Part shown: positions 1 to 7,517 of the stretch, piece after piece
Layout of the letters: every line of letters begins with the position of its first letter
Position numbering within the stretch: the stretch's first letter is position 1
From: Synechocystis sp. PCC 7338
GTDB lineage: Bacteria > Cyanobacteriota > Cyanobacteriia > Cyanobacteriales > Microcystaceae
NCBI RefSeq assembly: GCF_018282115.1
Contig: NZ_CP054306.1
Coordinates: forward strand, 2,837,488 to 2,901,487
DNA length: 64,000 nt
Reading direction: 5' to 3'
Made by a program: the position numbers and the translations under genes
Notes under the pieces: generated by a model
Seen by the model: only the letters and a program-made list of their open reading frames with translations
Told to the model about the DNA's origin: nothing
The model's database searches: none

Positions 1-130
1 ATTTTTCTTTAAAGTCGTCAACACAAAAAAGAGTTACCTGATGTCCTTTTTTGGACAAGGCCTTGCCCAGTGCAACCATCGGATTAAGGTGGCCTGTCGA
101 TTGAGGACAAATTAGCCCGAAATGAGTCAT
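1..130 (-). CDS. Glycosyltransferase, GT1/MGT type (N-terminus only)
   Basis: Only the first 43 codons are inside the window; the gene continues beyond the left edge. The visible protein starts MTHFGLICPQSTGHLNPM and runs on as a typical first Rossmann strand/helix of GT-B glycosyltransferases of the macrolide/zeaxanthin glucosyltransferase group, with the GHLNPM motif after strand 1. It lies 95 bp downstream of the DarB-like ketosynthase on the same strand, so it may be the sugar-attaching enzyme of that locus (inference). The ATG at 128-130 is preceded by a weak purine run. The acceptor and sugar donor cannot be told from this fragment. Confidence 0.7.
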   Translation of the reverse strand, partial: MTHFGLICPQSTGHLNPMVALGKALSKKGHQVTLFCVDDFKEK

Positions 131-225
131 GGAATTCTCTCAAAGTAACCGTAAATAATCCAGTTTTGATGACTATGAATATAGTATTTATCCAGTGATC
201 AGACCCCCTGGCTCTGCTCAATGAC

Positions 226-1377
226 CTAAACGACAGTAAAGTGCATATAGGCATAGGAAAAGCGGGCACTTTCTGGAATAATGCAGAGAATTTTTTGGCC
301 TTTCTCCAGACGTCCAGAATTAAACAATTCCTCTAACATAATCCAAATCGAAGCAGCTCCAGTATTGCCTTTATATTCCAGATTGGTAAACCAACGCTCT
401 TCTGGTATGAACATGCCAATTTCTTCCATTTGTAGACTTAAATCTTTTTTGAAATAACCAGAAGACATGTGAGGAAGAAACCAATCAATTTTATCGGGAT
501 CTAAACCATATTTTTTCTTGGTCTTTTCCAGACCTCGCTGACCCATAAGAACAATGTTGTCTGCAAGCAGTTTAACGTCTTGGTTAAGATCAAAATAGCC
601 TTCATCAAAAGCTTCCTTAAGGTTATCGATATTTTTCCAGCCTTGGACATTGCCATCTTCCAGCTTAATACAACCTCCGTACATACAGGTTTCTAGTTCA
701 TTAGCGAAGGAAATATAATCGACCCAATCAATCTGCAGAGAAATGCCTTCATCATTAGGCTTATTCTCAATGAGAGCGGCCCCTGACGCATCGGAAAGCA
801 TCCAGCGCAAAAAATCCCTCTCAAATCCGACAATGGGTTTATCGTCCAGTTGGGCTAATTTGGCATCTATTTCCGGTTGGAAATGTTGGGAGCGGAGAAT
901 ACTGGATACTTGCTCTGAGCCAGTCACCACGGCATTACGAGCGAAGCCCAGACTAACATTCATGTAGGCGTATTTAAAGGCTGCGACTCCCGAACAACAA
1001 ACACCACTCGTGGCAATGACCTCACAGGGCGGATTTCCTAGTGCGCCGTGAACCATCAAGGCATGGTTCGGAATCATTTGGTCTGGGCCGGATGTTCCAC
1101 AAGTCAAGCAATCCAGTTGATTGAGATCAAAGCTTGAATTTTTCACAAGAGCCTTAATTGACTCAACTGTTAGTTCCACATTGGTGTGGGTAATATTTTT
1201 ATTTATCGGATCAATGGCATAGTGACGAGTTTTAATCCCATTGTTTCTTAAAACTAGCTTCTTTGCTTTAGATGGTTTGTCATTAATTAGTCCTAACACA
1301 TTTTCGATTTGTGTGTTATCGACCGGTTCGTTGGGAAGAAAAGCTCCCATTCCATTGATATAAGCCTTTGTATTCAT
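226..1377 (-). CDS. darB: DarB-like beta-ketoacyl-ACP synthase III
   Basis: A 383-residue thiolase-fold enzyme of the KAS III type. The presumed nucleophile is Cys128 in GVCCSGVAAF, the catalytic His303 sits in LPHMSSGYF and the Asn338 in EYKGNTGAAS, so the Cys-His-Asn triad looks intact. It is longer than FabH (about 320 residues), with extra sequence between residues 160 and 250. KAS III proteins paired with a DarA-like enzyme join two acyl chains head to head to start dialkylresorcinol rings (family knowledge). The gene follows the DarA-like gene on the same strand with a 102-bp gap. The ATG is preceded by GAGGAG about 10 bases upstream. A plain FabH role is less likely given the neighbour. 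Confidence 0.8.
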   Translation of the reverse strand: MNTKAYINGMGAFLPNEPVDNTQIENVLGLINDKPSKAKKLVLRNNGIKTRHYAIDPINKNITHTNVELTVESIKALVKNSSFDLNQLDCLTCGTSGPDQMIPNHALMVHGALGNPPCEVIATSGVCCSGVAAFKYAYMNVSLGFARNAVVTGSEQVSSILRSQHFQPEIDAKLAQLDDKPIVGFERDFLRWMLSDASGAALIENKPNDEGISLQIDWVDYISFANELETCMYGGCIKLEDGNVQGWKNIDNLKEAFDEGYFDLNQDVKLLADNIVLMGQRGLEKTKKKYGLDPDKIDWFLPHMSSGYFKKDLSLQMEEIGMFIPEERWFTNLEYKGNTGAASIWIMLEELFNSGRLEKGQKILCIIPESARFSYAYMHFTVV

Positions 1378-1479
1378 TCAGGGTTGCTCCTCTGTAACTA
1401 GGTTATTATTATTTATCCGGGCGATATATTGCCCTGAATTTTAGTCGCCTATCTACTGAATTAGTCTTAGCCTATAAGG

Positions 1480-2409
1480 CTAATCAAAGGACTGTTTTTG
1501 CAGTTTTAGGGCGTAGGATTCTAGAACCGGGTTCAAGATAGGATGAAATAATATCCTGATGATTGTACATAGCAACAATACTATCGGCAAGGCAATAACA
1601 AGTTGTAAAGCAAATAACCAAACCAATAAAGTCCTGACGGGAGATCCGGACGGGCCACCTAAGCGGATCAGTCTAGCCCAAGGCCGGTAGAGAGTAATGC
1701 CAACCCATTCAGGTAAAATGTAGCGTTTATTGACTTGGACGGAGTCCATACCGATAAAGAGTGGTGGTGGTTGCGGCAGAGACAGTTGGGGCAAATAGCC
1801 CACTAATTGCTCGCCAAACTGTGACACAGATTTAATATCCTTCTCCGCAAATCCTCCAGGAGGGAGAACCCCTAAAGCCGAGTCTTTTTTCCCCGTGAGC
1901 AGTAGGCGGGGAGTGGTGATAAAAGTGGCTAAAGGAGACCCTTGATGGGTCACCACTATTTTTCCAATTAAATGGCCGCCGAGGTCAATCAGGGTTTGTT
2001 GCAATTGCTCTGACGCAGAATGCCACATATTGCGGCAGGCAATGAGGGTGATAACGGGGGTATTCCGCAGGAGCTGGGCATAGGGAGACTTCATAAAAGC
2101 CTGAATGGGCAGGGAAGGGGCCAAGAACCAGACCTGATAAGCCAAAATAATCAGGTCAAAATGCTGATCGGGTTCAAAGGAAGGAGGTAAAATCTCCGGC
2201 GTATCTCCGTTAATGCAATCGGGAAAAACATCAAAGAAGCGAAAGAGATTCCAGGGATAGGGGTAGGGCTCAACAGGTTGGATATTGGCCCAGGTTATGT
2301 TGGCGCCCGCTGATGCTACCGGCTCTACAAAATTTCGGACTAATCGCTCAGTATCCCCGGACTGGGAATAGTAAAGCACGAGAACATTGGTGGCGGCTGG
2401 GTAAGTCAT
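1480..2409 (-). CDS. darA: DarA-like dialkylresorcinol-condensing enzyme (flavodoxin fold)
   Basis: A 309-residue protein from the ATG at 2409; a TTG two codons upstream is possible. It opens with a flavodoxin-type strand and phosphate loop, VLVLYYSQSGDTERLV (about residues 9-24), then FDLIILAYQVWFLAPSLP, a pattern I recognise from DarA proteins of flexirubin/dialkylresorcinol clusters. The last 45 residues hold one or two hydrophobic segments, suggesting membrane attachment. DarA acts with the ketosynthase DarB to form and aromatise the 2,5-dialkylresorcinol ring from two acyl precursors (family knowledge). Its position directly before the DarB-like gene on the same strand supports this. It could be mistaken for an ordinary flavodoxin or NAD(P)H reductase. 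Confidence 0.8.
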   Translation of the reverse strand: MTYPAATNVLVLYYSQSGDTERLVRNFVEPVASAGANITWANIQPVEPYPYPWNLFRFFDVFPDCINGDTPEILPPSFEPDQHFDLIILAYQVWFLAPSLPIQAFMKSPYAQLLRNTPVITLIACRNMWHSASEQLQQTLIDLGGHLIGKIVVTHQGSPLATFITTPRLLLTGKKDSALGVLPPGGFAEKDIKSVSQFGEQLVGYLPQLSLPQPPPLFIGMDSVQVNKRYILPEWVGITLYRPWARLIRLGGPSGSPVRTLLVWLFALQLVIALPIVLLLCTIIRILFHPILNPVLESYALKLQKQSFD

Positions 2410-2480
2410 TACCAAAACAAATTTTAATTAGGTCGGTGTAATTAAACCAAGCATAAGTTTTGCACTTTATCCCCCCAACC

Positions 2481-2496
2481 CCCCTTGATAAAGGGG
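2481..2496. repeat. Short hairpin within a C-rich dispersed-type repeat
   Basis: CCCCTT-GATA-AAGGGG forms a 6-bp stem with a tetraloop inside a C-run (2471-2484). This kind of sequence is common in cyanobacterial intergenic regions. It lies in the 229-bp gap between the BrtB-like and DarA-like genes and may be only a dispersed repeat, not a regulator. Confidence 0.4.
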
Positions 2497-2579
2497 AATT
2501 CCGTAGGAAGGGGAGATTTTATAAATATTTACCCTCACCTACTTAGTTTCAGGGGTAAGTATCAGGAAACACAAGCGAA

Positions 2580-2604
2580 GGAGGGATAAAATTACCATCC
2601 CTCC
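2580..2604 (-). terminator. Hairpin after the BrtB-like gene
   Basis: GGAGGGAT and ATCCCTCC form a perfect 8-bp inverted repeat with a 9-base loop, 35 bp past the stop of the BrtB-like gene. In the direction of transcription there is no clean T-tract, so termination may be partial. It suggests that darA starts a separate or attenuated transcript. Confidence 0.5.
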
Positions 2605-2638
2605 AGATTATTTAGTCCATCATGGTCATGGGCAGTTC

Positions 2639-5137
2639 CTAGTAGCCGTACCCGGAATAACCTCCGAAGCCACCATAGTAAGCATTTTGGTACATGGCAC
2701 TGAGGTCATAGGTAGGTTGAGTAGGCTGAGTACCGAAGGGGTTAGTGCCATAGCTGTCCCCAAGGGCAGGGTAGGTGGGCTGAGGGGTACTACCTAATGA
2801 TTGCAACTGCAACCCACTGAGATCAGGCGCAGGAGGAGCTGGGGGAGCAGGAAGAGCAAAAGGAGCTGGGGGAGCAATGGGGGCAGAAACATTAAAAGCT
2901 TCTAACTCACCAGCTTGATTTAACTTAGCAACCCAAGCATCAGAAGCGCCACCGTTCAAGCCGCCTAAAGATCCTTCCGTAAAGCCCGTGACGAAAATGT
3001 CATCGCCATCAACGGAAATACCAGTGGCGTAGTCTAGTTTGGTGCTACCAATTTGCTGGATCCACTCAGTCTGACCAGTTAATTTATCAAACTTGCCGAT
3101 CCAGGCATCGTAGTCGCCAGCGTTACTGCCGCCTAGGGTGCCGATAAAGCCGTTCGTATAACCTGTGGCATAGACAAAGTCCCCACTGGCAACAATTTTG
3201 CCGAAGTAGGTACCATCATCCCCTTCGCCACCAACGTGCCAAGTCCAGAGTTCATTGCCATCAGTGTCATAGGCGGCAACAAAGGCATCGAAGGGACCTC
3301 CTTGATAACCATTTTGCGGAGTAAGTGGAGCGGTCGCATTGCCCCCAAATTCATCCGTGGGAGGAATTTGATCGCGGAAGGTGTCTAGGGTATCCTGGGT
3401 CCAACCGAGGATATAGGCGTTGGTGCCGTCACTAGCAACATCCCAGGCGTAACTCTGGGTGGAATTGGAATTAGTTCCAAAGCTCCTAGTCCAGAGCACA
3501 GCGCCATCCGTATCGGATTTAACCAGATAGACGTCGTAGGCGTTTTCTCCGGCCCAGCCGGTGGAGAAGACATTGCCAGAAGCGTCAACATCTATGCCAA
3601 AACCTTCGTCAAAGCGTCCCCGTGTATCAGAGGTTTGGGCTACTTCAAAGATGTTGCGATACTCTTCTGCCCCAGTGGTGGCATCAAAACCAGCAATCCA
3701 GGTGACGACATTACCATTGGGGACGATGTCGGTAGCGTCAGTATCATCAACCAAGCCATCCGTGTTGGAGTGCCCTGTCAGGTGGATTCTCCCATTGGTT
3801 TCATCGAGAGCAATACCCATGGAACGGTCGAGGTAGCCATCAATGGTAAATTGCTCTATCCAAAGTTGGATACCGTTGGCATCAAATTTGGCTACCCAAT
3901 TATCTTGAACGCCTGGGGCCAGGCCGAGGCCCGTTTCCACATTGCCCCGAGTCCAACCTGTGGCATAAACGTTACCAGCGCTGTCGCTGACAATGTCGGT
4001 GATGATGTCAAACTCAGTGCTACCAAATTGAACAATCCATTCCAAACTCCCGTCATCGTTGTAGCGGGCAATGAAGTTGTCTGAACCTCCCCGGGGAAAA
4101 GGTCCCAAAAGACTGCTAGTGGAGCCGGCAACATAGATATCACCATCCGGGGCGAGGGCCGTTGCCGTGCCCATGTCGATGCCTTCGTAGCCCAATTGCA
4201 GGAGGGGAGAGCTCAGGAACAGGGCAGCAGTCTCTTGGTAGGAAACTGATGCTAGGGGATTGAGGTCGGCCAGCTCTGGAGGGGTATAACCTTCAAAATC
4301 AATCCAGGCGGAAATAAGGTTGGGGTCGCTGAGATCCTGGAAAGGCACCACTGCAATCAAATCTGCAAAAACCTGGCCGGTTTTGTAGTAAATCTCTGTA
4401 CCGGGCATAATGATAGGCTCTAGCCCCGGATCTATGCTACTTAAATCAATGACAACATCTGTGGCAACAAAATAATAATCATTCAGACTGCCGTGGAGCT
4501 GGAGACGATTATTCTGTGGCGAAAAGTCAACTGGGTTAAAGGAGACGATCGAAACATACATGAAATCGGTCAACCCTTCACTGTAGATGTTGTTATCCAC
4601 ATAGTAGGGCTTGCGCCAATCCCCCAAGACGTAGCGGGCTGGCTCGTTTACGGAAGCTAGGGGGTTACCCAAGGGAGGGCCGGCAAAGGTAAAGTCAATT
4701 TGTACCGGGGTAAGCGCACTATTGAGTCCGGGATCGTAACCGATAATGGTATCAAAGCCTTCGCGACCTTGAATAAATTCAATAGAATCCTGGCCAAAGG
4801 CGTAGTCGGACCCTGGTGTCCAGAAGGAAATAAACTTGGTTATGAGAGCTTCGTTGTTGATTTCAATGCCCAACTGAGCAGATAGCTCGGCAGCTAGCGC
4901 CCCCGTCAGAATTCCACCTGCCAGCCCAAAAGCAAGTTGACCAAGTGTGGTGCCGTAGGTACCGGCCGCCTCGGGGAGTAGGGCCGGCTCAATAATAAAG
5001 TTGCTAAGATTGTTAAGATTAGTTAAAGAGATGTCGTAGGGATTAAGAGAGTTGTACGTCTGCAGAACGGGGACGTCAGGGATGCCGCTGTAAAGACTAT
5101 TAAGATTGGTCAGAGCGACGTCGAAGGGATTGGCCAT
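2639..5137 (-). CDS. brtB: BrtB/CylK-like alkylating enzyme with beta-propeller
   Basis: An 832-residue protein. Residues 1-50 hold an internal repeat (NPFDVALTNLNSL at 3-15, NPYDISLTNLNNL at 32-44). Residues 60-90 are hydrophobic and glycine/alanine-rich. Residues 100-300 form a domain rich in Asp and Asn. From about 320 to 745 there are seven repeated blades, each with a D-x-(F/W/Y)-(V/I/L)-A-x-(Y/F)-(N/D) core (353, 412, 478, 535, 617, 678, 733), as in SBBP-type seven-bladed propellers. The tail is Pro/Ala-rich (750-772), ending in Gly/Tyr repeats. CylK and BrtB share this N-domain plus propeller plan and alkylate resorcinols or carboxylates with alkyl chlorides (family knowledge). The DarA/DarB neighbours make that assignment likely, but the propeller alone would be uninformative. 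A GAGGAG site precedes the ATG. Confidence 0.72.
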   Translation of the reverse strand: MANPFDVALTNLNSLYSGIPDVPVLQTYNSLNPYDISLTNLNNLSNFIIEPALLPEAAGTYGTTLGQLAFGLAGGILTGALAAELSAQLGIEINNEALITKFISFWTPGSDYAFGQDSIEFIQGREGFDTIIGYDPGLNSALTPVQIDFTFAGPPLGNPLASVNEPARYVLGDWRKPYYVDNNIYSEGLTDFMYVSIVSFNPVDFSPQNNRLQLHGSLNDYYFVATDVVIDLSSIDPGLEPIIMPGTEIYYKTGQVFADLIAVVPFQDLSDPNLISAWIDFEGYTPPELADLNPLASVSYQETAALFLSSPLLQLGYEGIDMGTATALAPDGDIYVAGSTSSLLGPFPRGGSDNFIARYNDDGSLEWIVQFGSTEFDIITDIVSDSAGNVYATGWTRGNVETGLGLAPGVQDNWVAKFDANGIQLWIEQFTIDGYLDRSMGIALDETNGRIHLTGHSNTDGLVDDTDATDIVPNGNVVTWIAGFDATTGAEEYRNIFEVAQTSDTRGRFDEGFGIDVDASGNVFSTGWAGENAYDVYLVKSDTDGAVLWTRSFGTNSNSTQSYAWDVASDGTNAYILGWTQDTLDTFRDQIPPTDEFGGNATAPLTPQNGYQGGPFDAFVAAYDTDGNELWTWHVGGEGDDGTYFGKIVASGDFVYATGYTNGFIGTLGGSNAGDYDAWIGKFDKLTGQTEWIQQIGSTKLDYATGISVDGDDIFVTGFTEGSLGGLNGGASDAWVAKLNQAGELEAFNVSAPIAPPAPFALPAPPAPPAPDLSGLQLQSLGSTPQPTYPALGDSYGTNPFGTQPTQPTYDLSAMYQNAYYGGFGGYSGYGY

Positions 5138-5830
5138 AAACTCCTCACCAGGATTAGATTGAATAGCGATTTGACGATTAAGGGGAAGAAACTTAAAGAA
5201 TCAGAGAAAGTTTCACTAAAAAATTCTTATTTACGGAGTGTGACTATGCGATTATAGTCAATTCAGCGGGCGTTGCAAGCCACGGCGCCAAAAATTGTCA
5301 TTAATCTTATTTATCTTTCGCGTTGACGGCAATGATTAGCATCAGCTCATCCTAGTATCGGTAATCTAGCCCTCTTTTATGACTCTCGGAAGCTGGTTGG
5401 GATATTAAAGGTCTTGCTGTGAAGACATTTTAGGCTTTTCATAACTCAAGAAATATGAGATTGACTTTTTATTAAGTACACTTCCTGAAACCTTTGCCCT
5501 TAGAAACTTTCCGTGGTTTTCCTCCAATTAACCTACACAGTCTGACGAAAAATAGTTAATAAGGTCTTAATTTAAGCTTGACTTCATTCATTGAGACCCA
5601 TTCAGGAAGCATAACAACACAAATGATACTGATTTGTACCAGACAGTGGATAAAATTGCCCATAGCCTAATCAGTATGCTGGTTAAAAACAATTTCAATT
5701 AATCCCCTCGATCTCCTTCACCGATAAAGGAGTTGCCCACTGTCCTAGCTAGATGTCATTAGGGATTAAGCCGAAAAGCGATTAGGGAACAACTCAGACT
5801 AAGATGGTGGCAAATTGAGTTTTTAGATTG
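5138..5830. other. Divergent intergenic region
   Basis: A 693-bp AT-rich stretch between the BrtB-like gene (minus) and the GT4 gene (plus), with no credible gene on either strand. It holds the inverted repeat at 5241-5260 and a short hairpin (CTCCTT/AAGGAG, about 5712-5732). It should carry the promoters of both genes. Confidence 0.6.
5241..5260 (-). promoter_or_regulatory. Palindromic operator overlapping a -10 hexamer
   Basis: TGACTAT-GCGATT-ATAGTCA is a perfect 7-bp inverted repeat with a 6-base spacer. Read on the minus strand it contains TATAAT (plus 5251-5256), placed about 115 bp upstream of the BrtB-like start. No good -35 hexamer is seen 17 bases away. This would fit a dimeric regulator acting on the alkylation gene (inference). 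Confidence 0.35.
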
Positions 5831-7504
5831 ATGCCAACAAGCAATACTGCCCTGTCTCCGGCCATCTTCTATGAGTCAGAGGGTTATCGTACTAGCGGTT
5901 CCAGGTTGATGGGACGCCACTCCGCAGGTGAAGCGTTTTTGCGGGCCGTAATCCAGGGAACTCCCCCTAGTAATCCGATATTTGGCTATTGTCGAGATGC
6001 AGAAAGTTTTGGCGCTTTTAAGGCTGATGTTTTAAGACATGATCCGACCAGCGGCGATCGCCTTGTGCAGTGGCTACCTCGTCATCAGCCGGAAAAGTTG
6101 GGGAATGCATCAATACTTTATCTGCCAGGGCCAGGTCTGCTCAATGAAGCCCAGCGACGTTTGGGTAGTGGTCAAGAGCAGTCCTATAGTTTGTGTGGCA
6201 TCACCCATACAATTTCATCCGCCGGGGCAATGCAGTCAATCCGAGATTTGTTAATTGCTCCGGTTCACGGCTGGGATGCGATTATTTGTACGTCTAAAGC
6301 TGTGAAAGCTAGTTTAGAAACTATCATCGCAGAACAAGCTGAGTATCTACGGGTTCGTTTGGGGGCACGTTTTTGTGAGATGCCTCAATTTCCAGTCATT
6401 CCCCTGGGGGTGCATTGCCAAGATTTTCAGTTTACAACGGCGGAAAAGCAGACTGCCCGTGCCCGTCTGGGAATTGCACCAGAGGATGTGGTGGTATTAT
6501 TTGTGGGTCGATTAGTTTTCCATGCTAAAGCCCATCCCTTACCTTTGTATCTGGCCTTAGAACGGGCGGCAGCGGAAAAATCCGTTACCTTGATCGAATG
6601 TGGTTGGTTTCCCAATGAGCCGGTGGCCCGTAGTTATGATCAAGCCCGTCAGTTGGGTGCACCTAATATAGGCTCAATTGTGCTAGATGGTCGCCAACCG
6701 TCACAGCGTCGAGATGCCTGGGCGGCGGCGGATATCTTTACATCGCTATCGGACAATATTCAAGAAAGCTTTGGTTTAACGCCCATTGAGGCGATGGCCG
6801 CAGGTCTCCCCTCTGTAGTTAGTGACTGGGATGGCTACAAAGATACGATACGGGATGGGATCGATGGCTTTAGAATTCCCACAACCATGCCCTCTGATGG
6901 GGGTGATGATTTTGCACTACGTCATCTGTTAGATATTGATTCCTACGATTTTTACATTGGTCATGTCAGTCAGACTGTTGCGGTCGATATTGAGGCGGCG
7001 GCTCTAGCTTTTCACCAGCTTTTACGTCAACCGGAACTACGGCAGCGCATGGGGACAGCAGCGAAAAAACAGGCCCAAACGGTTTTTGATTGGTCTTGTA
7101 TTTATGGTCGTTACCAGGAATTGTGGCACCATCTGACCGAGAAGCGTCGACAGGTCAGCGGCGATCGCCAGTTACCCCGAGGAGGAGCAATGATCGACCC
7201 TTATAAGTTATTCACCAACTACCCAACCAATACCATGGGTAATCTACAATTTGCCCTCAGGGAAAATGTAACGTTGGCAGAAATAGAGACAATTGGCCAA
7301 TTAGAAAGTGTTAAATTCGCTAGCTATGTGTTGCCACCTATGGCATTGGTTGACCAAATTGTGCAAAATCTCAATAAATCCCAGCCTTTGTCTCTGGAAG
7401 AATTACAATCATTTGTGTCTGTGCCAATGGCTACCCTAGAAAAGGCCATCAGTTGGCTACTGAAATATGGCTTGATTAAATCTGAATTAATACTAAGGGA
7501 TTAG
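5831..7504 (+). CDS. GT4-family glycosyltransferase with C-terminal winged-helix-like tail
   Basis: A 557-residue protein from the ATG at 5831 (a TTG sits immediately before it). Residues about 200-420 form a GT-B C-lobe: strand VVVLFVGRLVFHAKAH and the E-x7-E donor-site motif in ESFGLTPIEAMAAGLPSVV, diagnostic of GT4 retaining transferases. The N-lobe includes GSRLMGRHSAGEAFLRA. The last about 105 residues lie outside the catalytic fold, and SLEELQSFVSVPMATLEKAI followed by LLKYGLI looks like a winged helix. It is divergent from the BrtB-like gene and, unlike that locus, contains HIP1 octamers (near 6053 and 7162). It may therefore be resident rather than part of the pathway. The substrate is unknown. 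Confidence 0.75.
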   Translation: MPTSNTALSPAIFYESEGYRTSGSRLMGRHSAGEAFLRAVIQGTPPSNPIFGYCRDAESFGAFKADVLRHDPTSGDRLVQWLPRHQPEKLGNASILYLPGPGLLNEAQRRLGSGQEQSYSLCGITHTISSAGAMQSIRDLLIAPVHGWDAIICTSKAVKASLETIIAEQAEYLRVRLGARFCEMPQFPVIPLGVHCQDFQFTTAEKQTARARLGIAPEDVVVLFVGRLVFHAKAHPLPLYLALERAAAEKSVTLIECGWFPNEPVARSYDQARQLGAPNIGSIVLDGRQPSQRRDAWAAADIFTSLSDNIQESFGLTPIEAMAAGLPSVVSDWDGYKDTIRDGIDGFRIPTTMPSDGGDDFALRHLLDIDSYDFYIGHVSQTVAVDIEAAALAFHQLLRQPELRQRMGTAAKKQAQTVFDWSCIYGRYQELWHHLTEKRRQVSGDRQLPRGGAMIDPYKLFTNYPTNTMGNLQFALRENVTLAEIETIGQLESVKFASYVLPPMALVDQIVQNLNKSQPLSLEELQSFVSVPMATLEKAISWLLKYGLIKSELILRD

Positions 7505-7517
7505 GTAAAATAGCCAG

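Noticed and set aside
5136-5150. ACTCCTCAC, a partial match to the Yfr1 small-RNA core
   Set aside because: It is just the complement of the GAGGAG ribosome site of the BrtB-like gene.
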